A DNA stretch of 12,502 nucleotides from positions 1-12,502 of the forward strand of contig USPB01000037.1 of assembly GCA_900556405.1 (NCBI GenBank), read 5' to 3'. The notes beneath the pieces are model-generated. The model worked only from the letters and a program-made list of their open reading frames with translations. It had not been told where the DNA came from and ran no database searches. Source of the stretch: an uncultured Actinomyces sp. GTDB taxonomy: Bacteria; Actinomycetota; Actinomycetes; Actinomycetales; Actinomycetaceae. This document shows, piece by piece, positions 1-7,284 of this stretch. Made by a program: the position numbers and the translations under genes. Each line of letters starts with the position of its first letter. Position 1 is the stretch's first letter.

Positions 1-8
1 TCATTCCT

Positions 9-23
9 TGATAATCTAAAGCG
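9..23 (+). promoter_or_regulatory. Putative extended -10 promoter of metK (leaderless)
   Basis: TAATCT at 12-17 matches the TANNNT -10 consensus. It is preceded by TG one base upstream (9-10), an extended -10 arrangement. Six bases separate it from the GTG at 24, so the transcript would begin at or next to the start codon. No SD is visible. The -35 region lies outside the window. Confidence 0.55.
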
Positions 24-1211
24 GTGAGTCAACAGCTTTTTTCTTCTGAGTCCGTTACCGAAGGCCATCCCGACAAGGTGTGTGACCGCATTTCCGATGC
101 GATCCTTGACGCGCTGCTCGCCGCCGATCCTCGCTCGCGTGTCGCCGTCGAAACGATGGCAGCTACCGGCCTCATTCACGTCGCCGGTGAGGTGACGACC
201 GAGGCGTACGTTGAGATTCCGGAGATCGTGCGCCGCGAGATCCTCTCGATCGGGTACGACTCGTCGCGTGTTGGCTTCGATGGCGCGTCCTGTGGCGTCT
301 CTGTGTCGCTTGATGGCCAGAGCCCTGACATCGCCGGTGGCGTCGACGAGGCCCTGGAGGTGCGCGGTACCCAGGGCGGCGACCCCCGCGACCGCCTCGG
401 CGCTGGCGACCAGGGCATCATGTTCGGCTACGCCTCCTCCGACACTCCCGATCTCATGCCTGCCCCCATCTGGCTCGCTCACCGCCTCGCGAAGCGCCTG
501 ACCGACGTGCGCAAGCAGGGCATCGTTGAGGGGCTGCGCCCCGACGGCAAGACTCAGGTGACTCTTGCCTATGAGAACGGCCGCCCGGTAGGCATCGATA
601 CGATCGTTGTGTCAACCCAACACGACGAAGCGCTCTCGCAGTCGGCGATCGCCGACGCGGTGCGAGACCACGTCATTACTCCTGTGATCGAGGAATCCGA
701 CCTCAGCCTGGCTACCGGTGCGATGAATGCTCTCATCAACCCGTCGGGACGCTTTGTCCTGGGTGGCCCGGCCGCAGATGCTGGCCTCACCGGACGTAAG
801 ATCATCGTCGACACCTACGGTGGCATGGCCCGCCATGGAGGCGGCGCCTTCTCCGGCAAGGATCCGTCAAAGGTCGACCGTTCCGCGACTTACGCCGCCC
901 GATGGGTCGCCAAGAACGTCGTGGCCGCAGGTATCGCCCAGCGCTGCGAGATTCAGCTGGCATACGCGATCGGGCGCGCTCGCCCAATTGGCCTGTACGT
1001 CGATACCTTTGAGACCGCTTCGGTGCCCGAGGAACGCATCGCGGATGCCATCCGCGAGGTCTTCGACCTGCGTCCCCTGGGCATGATTGAGGACCTCGAT
1101 CTGCTGCGTCCGATCTACCGCGAGACTGCTGCCTACGGTCACTTTGGTCGCGGCCAGTTCCCGTGGGAGGCCACCAACCGCGTCGAGCAGCTCAAGGCCG
1201 CGCTCGCATGA
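24..1211 (+). CDS. metK: S-adenosylmethionine synthetase MetK
   Basis: This enzyme makes S-adenosylmethionine from methionine and ATP in the cytoplasm, releasing phosphate and diphosphate. The protein has 395 residues, a normal full length. Family signatures are intact: GHPDK at residues 14-18 (H15 and D17 in the ATP/Mg site), GAGDQGIMFGYA at 126-137, and the glycine-rich GGGAFSGKD phosphate loop at 272-280 followed by PSKVDRSA. The start is the GTG at 24. It has no SD but lies 6 bases after a -10-like hexamer, so a leaderless mRNA is inferred. The stop overlaps the start of the downstream VKOR gene (ATGA), so the two are probably co-translated. Its product is the methyl donor used by RsmB encoded nearby. 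Identification is secure. Confidence 0.98.
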   Translation: MSQQLFSSESVTEGHPDKVCDRISDAILDALLAADPRSRVAVETMAATGLIHVAGEVTTEAYVEIPEIVRREILSIGYDSSRVGFDGASCGVSVSLDGQSPDIAGGVDEALEVRGTQGGDPRDRLGAGDQGIMFGYASSDTPDLMPAPIWLAHRLAKRLTDVRKQGIVEGLRPDGKTQVTLAYENGRPVGIDTIVVSTQHDEALSQSAIADAVRDHVITPVIEESDLSLATGAMNALINPSGRFVLGGPAADAGLTGRKIIVDTYGGMARHGGGAFSGKDPSKVDRSATYAARWVAKNVVAAGIAQRCEIQLAYAIGRARPIGLYVDTFETASVPEERIADAIREVFDLRPLGMIEDLDLLRPIYRETAAYGHFGRGQFPWEATNRVEQLKAALA

Positions 1212-1843
1212 GCGAGGCATGGGAAGCCGAGGACTACCTGCCCTCGTACGAGACCGAGGACGCTCGCCGCGCATGGCGTCGGCGCACAAGCCTGGAGATG
1301 ATCATCTCTGGCTGCATTGGTCTCCTCACGTCTTTCGTTCTGTCGATTGAGGCGTGGCAGCTTGCCGCCGACTCATCGACGCGCTTCGGTTGTGACATTT
1401 CGTCTGTTCTGTCGTGTTCGACGGTTGCTCAGACGTGGCAGGCTCGTATCCTCGGCTTCCCGAACGCCTTCCTTGGCATTTTTTTCGAGGCCGTTGTTCT
1501 CGCTATTTCGGTAGCGATTTTTTCCGGCGTGAAGTTTCCGCGTTGGTACATGCTGGGCACGAACCTGCTGTATACGGTCGCGTTGTTCTTCGCGTTCTGG
1601 CTCTTCGGGCAGTCGTATTTCATCATTCAGGTGCTGTGCCCGTGGTGCCTGCTCATTACCCTGACGACGACGCTCGTGTTTGGCGGCATTACCCGCATCA
1701 ATATCCGTGACGGCGTCATCCCCACGCCCGAGGGGCTGCGCCGCGCCGTCGCCCAGGGCCTGGACTGGGCCCTGTGGGGTCTCATCGTGTTCGGTGTCCT
1801 CGCCATGGTGGCCGCGAAGTACGGCCTGAAGCTTCTCGGCTGA
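1208..1843 (+). CDS. VKOR-family membrane thiol oxidoreductase
   Basis: This 211-residue integral membrane protein belongs to the vitamin K epoxide reductase family (DsbB functional analogues). The family passes electrons from a DsbA-like periplasmic/extracytoplasmic thiol oxidase to quinone, supporting disulfide formation in exported proteins. The hallmark cysteines are present: C62 and C70 in a loop ending CSTV, and the CPWC redox motif at 144-147. There are about five hydrophobic segments (roughly 30-52, 83-104, 113-133, 137-160, 188-206) and a charged cytoplasmic N-terminal tail of about 28 residues. The start is ATG 1208 in an ATGA overlap with metK; the frame stays open further upstream, but only inside metK. 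In Actinomyces oris a VKOR protein reoxidises the oxidoreductase MdbA needed for pilin folding, and a similar role is inferred. No DsbA partner is encoded in the window. Confidence 0.93.
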   Translation: MSEAWEAEDYLPSYETEDARRAWRRRTSLEMIISGCIGLLTSFVLSIEAWQLAADSSTRFGCDISSVLSCSTVAQTWQARILGFPNAFLGIFFEAVVLAISVAIFSGVKFPRWYMLGTNLLYTVALFFAFWLFGQSYFIIQVLCPWCLLITLTTTLVFGGITRINIRDGVIPTPEGLRRAVAQGLDWALWGLIVFGVLAMVAAKYGLKLLG

Positions 1844-1870
1844 GTGCGGGACGCAGATGAGTGCGGGCCG

Positions 1871-1879
1871 TGATTCACT
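1871..1879 (+). promoter_or_regulatory. Possible extended -10 element of priA
   Basis: TG at 1871-1872, one base, then TTCACT (1874-1879) ends six bases before the ATG at 1886. The spacing equals that at metK and pafB, but the hexamer is a poor TANNNT match (T instead of A at position 2). No SD precedes priA, so either a leaderless start or readthrough from the vkor unit is possible. Confidence 0.3.
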
Positions 1880-1885
1880 AGAGTC

Positions 1886-3868
1886 ATGACTTCCCAACAG
1901 GGCATGCTTGACGGTTTCGATCCGCCGCGCTCTCGCAGCGTGGAGATCGCCCGCGTGCTCGTTGATGTCGACCTTGCGCATATTGATCGGCCCCTCGACT
2001 ACATCGTCCCGGACAAGTTCATCGACGAGGCCACGGTCGGGCAACTCGTTCGGGTGCGCTTCTCCGGCGCGCGCGTTGACGGCTGGATCGTTGAGCGCAC
2101 CCGCCGCGAGATGCTCGACGATAGTGCCCATATTGAGTCCGTCGCCTCGTCGATACCGGTGTTGACGCCCGCGCTCTATGAGACTGCTCGGCGCATTGCC
2201 GGGCGTTTCCTTGCCACGACTTCGCAGGTTCTTTCTCTCGCGATTCCTCCGAGGCACGCACGGGCTGAAAAGCACGTGTTGGAGCAAACACCTGCACCAT
2301 GGCCGTCTCTGGAGGCTCCGTCAGTCTCCGCTGGCTGGGGAGCATACTCTGCTGGCCAGGCCCTGCTAAACCGGCTCTCATCTGGTCAATCGCCTCGTGC
2401 GGTCGTGACCGCTCTGCGCCCTCTCATGCGCCGCTGTCTGTCGGATGCCGTTGCAGCGACGGTTTCGTCAGGTCGTAGCGTCATTATCGTCACGTCCACC
2501 GGTGAGGAAGCCTCGCGATACGCCCGGGATCTCGGGGAAGACCTCGGCGTGCCTGTCGCGGTGACGGGCGGCGAAGTCACGCCCGAAGAGCGTTACCGTA
2601 TCCACGCAGCCGCGACACTCGGTCATGTTCCCATCGTCGTCGGTACGCGCTCCGCGGTGTGGGTTCCGTGCACGAAACTCGGCCTCATCATCATCTGCGA
2701 TGACGGCGATGATCGACTACGTGAACGGCGTTTCCCACGGTGCGATAGCCTTGATGTCGCTGTGCAGCGCTGCGCCGTGGAGGGCGCAGGACTTCTCGTC
2801 GCCTCGTACGCACGTTCCGTCAAGGCCCAGGCCCTTGTTCGCTCCGGCTGGGCGGTCAGCCTCGATCCGGTGCCCGGCGCGCTGCGCGACGCGACTCCAC
2901 GCGTCCACCTGCACGGCGCGACGGAATCTGAACGCGAGGGCCCCAGCGGCCACATGCGCATTCCTCAGGCCGCGTTGCGCATGATCCGCCAGGGGCTTCG
3001 AGAAGGCCCCGTGCTCATTCAGGTCGCTGCATCTGGCTATTGGCCGACGGTTGTGTGCCGCCGCTGCGGCGAGCGTGCACGCTGCCGCCATTGCTCCGGC
3101 CCTCTCGCCGTGGTACGCGGGGGAGAGGTGACCTGTTCGTGGTGTGCGCGCACGTCCGTCTCGTGGCGCTGCCCGTACTGCTCCAGCACGGTGCTCCGTG
3201 CAGCCCGTGTCGGCTCCACGCGCACAGCTGAGGAGATTGCACGCAACCTTCCTGATGCGTCCGTGCTCGAATCCTCTGCCGCGCATAGGATCAGCCGCCA
3301 GCTGCCAAAACGTCCGACGGTCGTCGTTGCGACACCGGGTGCTGAGCCAGACGTTGACGGGGGATACGCTGCCGCCATCATCCTTGATGCCCATGCCCTT
3401 GCCGGTCGTGCCGAGCTATGGGCGCCGGAGGAGGCCGCTCGGCGCTGGCTCAACGCGCTGTCCCTCGTCCGGCCAGGTCACCCCGGCCTCGTCGTGGGGA
3501 CGATTCCCGACGCGTTGGGTCAGGCGCTTGTGCGCTGGGCTCCCACGGACTACGCTGATCGGCTCCTCGATGAGCGTGAGGCACTTGGCTTCTTTCCGGC
3601 CACGACGATGGTCGCTTTGGACGGACCGTCGGCTCAGGTACGCCAAGTTGCCGAGCAGGTCATTCGTGAGGGTGGCGCGGAGCTGGTGGGTACGGTCGTG
3701 CGCCCGGCGACTCGCGAAGGCGAGGAGAACGAGGTGCGCACACTGGTGCGTACCCCGTTGGCGGGTGCTCCGGCGATGCTCGCGGTTCTTGCCGATATTC
3801 GGCGTTCTCGCAGCGCGCGCAAGGTTCCTCTCGTGAAAATGAGCGTGAACCCACCCGAACTCTTCTGA
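1886..3868 (+). CDS. priA: Primosomal protein N' (PriA), actinobacterial form with degenerate helicase motifs
   Basis: PriA recognises stalled forks and recombination intermediates and starts reloading of the replicative helicase. The 660-residue protein opens with the 3' DNA-binding domain (about 20-120). It has a recognisable helicase-like core with GTRSA at 253-257. It carries eight zinc-binding cysteines in four CxxC pairs: 391/394, 400/403, 417/420 and 429/432. The catalytic ATPase motifs are eroded. The usual Walker A GxTGSGKT is replaced by a serine-rich segment near 165-175. The DEEH box reads CDDGDD (271-276). The motif VI QVAGRAGR is absent around 520-532. Loss of these motifs is known for actinobacterial PriA, which is annotated as probably lacking helicase activity. 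The start is ATG 1886, with no SD. It probably acts as a structural restart factor. Confidence 0.94.
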   Translation: MTSQQGMLDGFDPPRSRSVEIARVLVDVDLAHIDRPLDYIVPDKFIDEATVGQLVRVRFSGARVDGWIVERTRREMLDDSAHIESVASSIPVLTPALYETARRIAGRFLATTSQVLSLAIPPRHARAEKHVLEQTPAPWPSLEAPSVSAGWGAYSAGQALLNRLSSGQSPRAVVTALRPLMRRCLSDAVAATVSSGRSVIIVTSTGEEASRYARDLGEDLGVPVAVTGGEVTPEERYRIHAAATLGHVPIVVGTRSAVWVPCTKLGLIIICDDGDDRLRERRFPRCDSLDVAVQRCAVEGAGLLVASYARSVKAQALVRSGWAVSLDPVPGALRDATPRVHLHGATESEREGPSGHMRIPQAALRMIRQGLREGPVLIQVAASGYWPTVVCRRCGERARCRHCSGPLAVVRGGEVTCSWCARTSVSWRCPYCSSTVLRAARVGSTRTAEEIARNLPDASVLESSAAHRISRQLPKRPTVVVATPGAEPDVDGGYAAAIILDAHALAGRAELWAPEEAARRWLNALSLVRPGHPGLVVGTIPDALGQALVRWAPTDYADRLLDEREALGFFPATTMVALDGPSAQVRQVAEQVIREGGAELVGTVVRPATREGEENEVRTLVRTPLAGAPAMLAVLADIRRSRSARKVPLVKMSVNPPELF

Positions 3869-3889
3869 GTGAGGGCCTGCCCAGTGCCG

Positions 3890-3902
3890 TAAACTGGCGG
3901 CC
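3890..3902 (+). promoter_or_regulatory. Putative -10 promoter of fmt (leaderless)
   Basis: TAAACT at 3890-3895 matches TANNNT and is followed by seven bases and the GTG at 3903. No usable SD is present. A weak -35-like TGAGTG (3866-3871) lies 18 bases upstream and overlaps the priA stop. A dyad CCAGT (3881-3885) / ACTGG (3893-3897) straddles the hexamer. Confidence 0.5.
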
Positions 3903-4847
3903 GTGCGCATTATTTTTGCTGGTACCCCCGAGGCCGCAGTCCCCACGCTGAAGGCCCTGTTGTCGTCGTCCCATGAGGTCGCTCTCGTCATTACGCGTCC
4001 GCCGGCTCGACGCGGTCGTGGAAAGACGATGTACCCGTCACCGGTGGCGGAAGTAGCCGCAGCGTGTGGCGTTGAACTGTTGGAGACAACCACGCTCAAG
4101 ACTCCCGACATCGCGCAGCGCATCGAGGGTGTCCAGGCTGACCTCGGTGTCGTCGTCGCCTACGGCGGCCTCGTTCCTCCGAACTTGCTGGCGATGCCCA
4201 CGCATGGCTGGGTAAACCTACATTTCTCGGATCTGCCGAGGTGGCGTGGTGCGGCGCCCGTCCAGTGGGCGATCCGCGAAGGTGATACGACGACCGCCTC
4301 GTGCGTCTTCAATCTCGAGGAGGGACTGGACACTGGCGACGTGTACTCACGCGCCGAAGTTCCGATTGGACACGAGAGCGTGGGAGAGCTGCTCGCATCG
4401 ATGGCCGAGGCTGGGGCACCCCAGGTGCTCAGTGTCGTCGATGCGCTCGCTGACGGCAGTGCGACCGCTACTGCGCAGCCCTCGGAAGGCGTGACGCACG
4501 CGCGGCGCCTCGAGCACGTCGACGGCTACGTCTCGTTCACGCACGACGCCCGGCACGAGGATCGTGTCATCCGTTCTGTGACTCCGAACCCTGGCGCCTA
4601 CACAATGCTGCCCGGTGGGGCCCGCATGAAGCTCGACAAGGCAACACCCGTAGACCGTGACGATCTGGCACCCGGGCAGCTTGAGGTCACGAAGAAGCAG
4701 GTCACCGTGGGGTGCGCAAGCGGTGCTCTCGTGCTCGGCAAGGTGGCGCCAGCCGGTAAGTCCTGGATGGACGCTTCCGCATGGGCCAGGGGAGCGAGGC
4801 TTTGCGACGACGTGCGCCTCGGTGGAGACCTGGAGGATCAGCGATGA
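3903..4847 (+). CDS. fmt: Methionyl-tRNA formyltransferase
   Basis: Fmt formylates the amino group of initiator Met-tRNA using 10-formyltetrahydrofolate, marking it for translation initiation. The protein has 314 residues, the usual size. The N-terminal Rossmann domain begins with MRIIFAGTPE. The catalytic triad of the family is recognisable as N105 and H107 (VNLHFSDLPRWRGAAP, matching the SLLPRWRG signature) and D143 (LDTGD). The C-terminal OB-fold tRNA-binding domain occupies about 205-305, with the SVTPNPGAY segment near 225-233. The start is GTG 3903, lacking an SD but 7 nt after a TAAACT hexamer. The stop overlaps rsmB by ATGA, the fmt-rsmB pairing usual in bacteria. No peptide deformylase gene is next to it in this window. 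Confidence 0.97.
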   Translation: MRIIFAGTPEAAVPTLKALLSSSHEVALVITRPPARRGRGKTMYPSPVAEVAAACGVELLETTTLKTPDIAQRIEGVQADLGVVVAYGGLVPPNLLAMPTHGWVNLHFSDLPRWRGAAPVQWAIREGDTTTASCVFNLEEGLDTGDVYSRAEVPIGHESVGELLASMAEAGAPQVLSVVDALADGSATATAQPSEGVTHARRLEHVDGYVSFTHDARHEDRVIRSVTPNPGAYTMLPGGARMKLDKATPVDRDDLAPGQLEVTKKQVTVGCASGALVLGKVAPAGKSWMDASAWARGARLCDDVRLGGDLEDQR

Positions 4848-6316
4848 GTGAGAGGCGCTACGCGGACGGCTACCGCAAGCTGCGCAAGGCTGACGAACCC
4901 CGTCGCATTGCCTACGAGGTTCTGCACGAGGTCGCCACGCAGGGCGCGTTCGCGAACATCATCCTGCCGAAGGCACTGCGCCAGGCCCGGCGCGACGGCC
5001 ATTTTTCTGACCGCGACGCCGCTTTCACCTCCGAGCTCGTCCACGGTACACTGCGCGCGATCGGGCGCCTCGATTGGGTGATTGCACGTCACATCGATCG
5101 CCCTCTTGGTGATCTCGATCCGCGGGCCCTCGTCATCCTGCGCATGGGTGCCCACCAGCTTCTCGATATGCGCGTGCCCGACCATGCGGCTGTGTCAGCA
5201 ACCGTGGATGTTGCGCGCGAACATCTGACGGACGGCCCTGTCCGTTTCGTCAATGCTGTGTTGCGCTCAATCACCCGCGAGGATCCTGGCGAGCGCGAGG
5301 CGGCCATGGATGCCATTGCCGACGAGGACGAGGCTCTTGGCGTGCGCTACTCACACCCGGCGTGGATGGTCGCCGCGTTCCGCGACGCCCTCACGGCCCA
5401 CGGTTATCCCGAGGACGAGCTTATCGACGTCCTTGAGGCCGATAACGAGGTTCCCACGGTCACGTTGGTGGCCCGCCCAACGCTGATGAGCGTTGACGAG
5501 CTTGCCGATGAGGCCGAGGATATCCTCGACACCCGCGTTGCCCTGGGCGCTGTGTCTCCGTACGCAGTCCTCCTCGAATCCGGCGACCCCGCGCGTCTGC
5601 CCTCGATTCGGGATGGACGCGCTGGCGCCCAGGATGAAGGCTCGCAGCTGGCGGCCCTTATCGCTGCATCCGCACCGCTGGAGGGTGGGTCTGACGACCG
5701 TTGGCTCGACCTGTGTGCGGGCCCCGGCGGCAAGGCCGCGCTTTTGGCTGGCCTCGCCTCCCGCGTGGGCGCACGCGTGACCGCTAACGAAGTCCACCCG
5801 CACCGTGCCCGCCTCGTGGAGCGCACGACGCGCCAATTCGACTCCATCGACGTCGTGAGCGGCGACGGTCGTACTTTCGGCGGGGGGCGCAGCGCATGGC
5901 CGCTGGCGTCCTTCGACCGTGTTGTCGTCGACGCGCCCTGCTCGGGCATGGGATCCATGCGTCGCCGTCCGGAGTCCCGGTGGAATCGCACCCCCGCGGA
6001 CGTCGAAGAACTCACGGTCCTCCAGCGTGAGCTGCTTGACCGAGCAGTCGCCCTGACACGCCCCGGTGGCGTCCTCACCTACATCACGTGTTCGCCCCAT
6101 GCAGCCGAGACGCGTGACCAGGTTGCGCGTCTGCTCGACGGCGGCGAGGTTGAGCTGCTTGACACCGTCGCCCTGGCTAACGAGTGCGCACCCGAGGCGC
6201 TGGATGTACCGGCGTCTGCGGGTATCATCAAGGGCTACGACGGCCGTACGCTGCAGCTGTGGGACCACCGTTTCGGTACGGATCTTATGTTTGTGGCCTG
6301 CCTGCGCAGGCGCTAG
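4844..6316 (+). CDS. rsmB: 16S rRNA (cytosine-C5) methyltransferase RsmB (Sun/Fmu)
   Basis: RsmB transfers a methyl group from S-adenosylmethionine to C5 of a cytosine in 16S rRNA (C967 in E. coli numbering). The protein has 490 residues, longer than the E. coli enzyme. An N-terminal NusB-like RNA-binding domain (about 15-145) is followed by a Rossmann methyltransferase domain. The SAM-binding loop is DLCAGPGGK (289-297). The two family cysteines are C366 in DAPCSGMG and the nucleophile C416 in YITCSPHAAE. The start is ATG 4844, with GGAGG at 4832-4836 (7-nt spacing) and an ATGA overlap with fmt. The frame stays open to 4781, but the SD favours 4844. Its TAG stop forms part of the predicted rpe -10 hexamer. 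Confidence 0.96.
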   Translation: MSERRYADGYRKLRKADEPRRIAYEVLHEVATQGAFANIILPKALRQARRDGHFSDRDAAFTSELVHGTLRAIGRLDWVIARHIDRPLGDLDPRALVILRMGAHQLLDMRVPDHAAVSATVDVAREHLTDGPVRFVNAVLRSITREDPGEREAAMDAIADEDEALGVRYSHPAWMVAAFRDALTAHGYPEDELIDVLEADNEVPTVTLVARPTLMSVDELADEAEDILDTRVALGAVSPYAVLLESGDPARLPSIRDGRAGAQDEGSQLAALIAASAPLEGGSDDRWLDLCAGPGGKAALLAGLASRVGARVTANEVHPHRARLVERTTRQFDSIDVVSGDGRTFGGGRSAWPLASFDRVVVDAPCSGMGSMRRRPESRWNRTPADVEELTVLQRELLDRAVALTRPGGVLTYITCSPHAAETRDQVARLLDGGEVELLDTVALANECAPEALDVPASAGIIKGYDGRTLQLWDHRFGTDLMFVACLRRR

Positions 6317-6319
6317 CAT
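6291..6319 (+). promoter_or_regulatory. Putative promoter of rpe overlapping the rsmB stop codon
   Basis: A -35-like TTGTGG (6291-6296), a 17-base spacer and a TANNNT hexamer TAGCAT (6314-6319) are followed by seven bases and the ATG at 6327. The first three bases of the hexamer are the rsmB stop codon TAG. No SD precedes rpe, so a leaderless transcript is inferred. Confidence 0.55.
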
Positions 6320-6326
6320 ATGCGTT

Positions 6327-6989
6327 ATGAACGCCACAATTAGCCCGTCGATCCTCAACTGCGATATCGCTAATCTGCGCGGTGAACTCACCAAGATCGC
6401 AGGAGCGGATATCGCTCACGTCGACGTTATGGACAACCATTTCGTCCCCAACCTCTCATGGGGTCTGCCCGTCGCGGAAGCCGTCGTGAAGTCCGGTATC
6501 CTGCCGGTGGACGCACACCTCATGATCGAGGATCCGGATCGCTGGGCGCCGCAGTACGCGGAGGTCGGCTGCGAGTCCGTGACCTTCCACGCTGAGGCAG
6601 CTGCGGCACCACTGCGCCTCGCACGCGAGCTGCACCGCATCGGCGCGCGTGCCGGCCTTGCGCTGAAGCCAGCAACCGATATCGCACCCTTCGTGGACAT
6701 CCTGAACGAATTCGACATGATTCTCATCATGACGGTTGAACCCGGTTTCGGCGGACAGTCCTTCATCGAACAGATGATTCCGAAGATTGAGCGAACGCGT
6801 GCCGCGATTAATGCCGCAGGGCTTCAGGTCTCGATCCAGGTTGACGGCGGCATTTCCCGCGCGACCATTGAGCGAGCGGCCGAGGCCGGGGCCGACAACT
6901 TCGTCGCAGGTTCCGCGGTCTTCCGTGCGGAGGATGCGCACCGTGAGGTCGAGGCCTTGCGCGAGCTCGCCAACGCCCACACGCACTGA
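6327..6989 (+). CDS. rpe: Ribulose-phosphate 3-epimerase
   Basis: Rpe interconverts D-ribulose 5-phosphate and D-xylulose 5-phosphate in the non-oxidative pentose phosphate pathway. The protein has 220 residues, typical of this TIM-barrel family. Visible signatures are S8 in the opening SPSILNCD; HVDVMDNHFVPN (31-42) with metal/catalytic H31 and D33; DAHLM (62-66) with H64; MTVEPGFGGQSF (135-146) for phosphate binding; and QVDGGIS (171-177) with catalytic D173. The MDNH variant in place of MDGH also occurs in other actinobacteria. The start is ATG 6327, 10 bases after the rsmB stop. Reading further upstream in this frame only extends into rsmB coding sequence. A strong terminator follows, so rpe ends its transcription unit. 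Ribulose 5-phosphate is also a precursor of riboflavin, which may explain the ancestral link to rib genes. Confidence 0.97.
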   Translation: MNATISPSILNCDIANLRGELTKIAGADIAHVDVMDNHFVPNLSWGLPVAEAVVKSGILPVDAHLMIEDPDRWAPQYAEVGCESVTFHAEAAAAPLRLARELHRIGARAGLALKPATDIAPFVDILNEFDMILIMTVEPGFGGQSFIEQMIPKIERTRAAINAAGLQVSIQVDGGISRATIERAAEAGADNFVAGSAVFRAEDAHREVEALRELANAHTH

Positions 6990-7005
6990 TCGCATAGGAT
7001 TCTTC

Positions 7006-7046
7006 GCGGCCGGACGGGAAAGATCCCGTCCGGCCGTCGCTTTTCT
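7006..7046 (+). terminator. Intrinsic terminator downstream of rpe
   Basis: A perfect 12-bp inverted repeat, GGCCGGACGGGA (7008-7019) against TCCCGTCCGGCC (7024-7035), closes a 4-base AAGA loop. One C-G pair and one G-U pair extend it outward. It is followed by a T-rich tail with TTTT at 7041-7044. It lies 19 bases after the rpe stop and separates rpe from the riboswitch unit. Confidence 0.9.
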
Positions 7047-7086
7047 TCTCTAGCGGATACGCCTCGCGCGGTGCGCCCGGCGGTGG

Positions 7087-7092
7087 CACAAT
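7087..7092 (+). promoter_or_regulatory. Candidate -10 element for the riboswitch transcript
   Basis: CACAAT matches four of six bases of TATAAT and would place the transcription start near 7099-7100, just before the aptamer. No convincing -35 is seen at the expected distance. It is supported mainly by position: it lies between the rpe terminator and the start of helix P1. Confidence 0.3.
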
Positions 7093-7101
7093 GGCACACG
7101 A

Positions 7102-7225
7102 GTACTCCGGGGTCGGTGAAAGTCCGAACCGGCGGTGATAGTCCGCGACCCGCCCTCACAGAACGAGGACGGTTGAGCCGGTGAAATTCCGGCACCGACG
7201 GTGAAAGTCCGGATGGGAGGAGTGC
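7102..7225 (+). promoter_or_regulatory. FMN riboswitch (RFN element)
   Basis: The 5' UTR of the ribXY-like unit contains the conserved segments of the FMN aptamer in order: GGTCGGTGAAAGTCCGAACC then GGCGGT; TCCGCGACCCG; a variable arm (about 7156-7171); GAGCCGGTGAAATTCCGGCACCGAC; and GGTGAAAGTCCGGATGGGAG. Helix P1 forms from 7102-7108 and 7219-7225 (seven pairs including one G-U), enclosing the multi-helix junction. FMN binding stabilises P1 and represses riboflavin synthesis or transport genes. The P1 3' strand contains GGGAGGAG, which resembles an SD, so a translational mode is plausible. No intrinsic terminator with a U tract is visible between the aptamer and ribX. Identification of the aptamer is secure; the mode of control is inferred. 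Confidence 0.96.
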
Positions 7226-7228
7226 ATG
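7216..7228 (+). other. SD-like GGAGG within P1 followed by an ATG out of frame with ribX
   Basis: GGAGG at 7216-7220 sits inside the aptamer end and P1, five bases before ATG 7226. That ATG opens a 52-codon frame (stop TGA 7382-7384) that begins MRRIRASAV and overlaps the first 100 bases of ribX in another frame. It may be a leader peptide regulated by the switch, or chance. The protein resembles nothing I recognise. Confidence 0.3.
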
Positions 7229-7284
7229 AGGCGCATTCGTGCGTCTGCTGTGCTGCGCGTACCCCCGGTGTCGGAAAGTAAGTC

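Noticed and set aside
1..23. SAM-sensing riboswitch upstream of metK
   Set aside because: Only 23 bases are available, and they are best explained as an extended -10 element with a leaderless start. No aptamer motif is visible.
1373..2287. Minus-strand open frame (304 codons) across vkor and priA
   Set aside because: It spans two well-supported plus-strand genes and the gap between them. Its composition is charged and low-complexity, with no family motif.
4781..4843. Upstream extension of RsmB
   Set aside because: The extra residues fall inside fmt coding sequence. GGAGG at 4832-4836 directs initiation to ATG 4844.
6066..6326. Upstream extension of Rpe to 307 residues
   Set aside because: The added segment is rsmB sequence read out of frame. 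The conserved Rpe N-terminus begins at ATG 6327 just after a -10-like hexamer.
5351..6394. Long minus-strand open frame (347 codons) opposite rsmB and rpe
   Set aside because: It lies antisense to clear RsmB motifs, its protein is rich in Arg/His/Gly as expected from a GC-biased reverse frame, and it shows no recognisable domain. It is a shadow frame.
7231..7244. Hairpin GCGCA-TTCG-TGCGT as a riboswitch terminator
   Set aside because: It has only five pairs (one G-U) and no U tract follows, so it is not an intrinsic terminator. It is kept only as a local structure.
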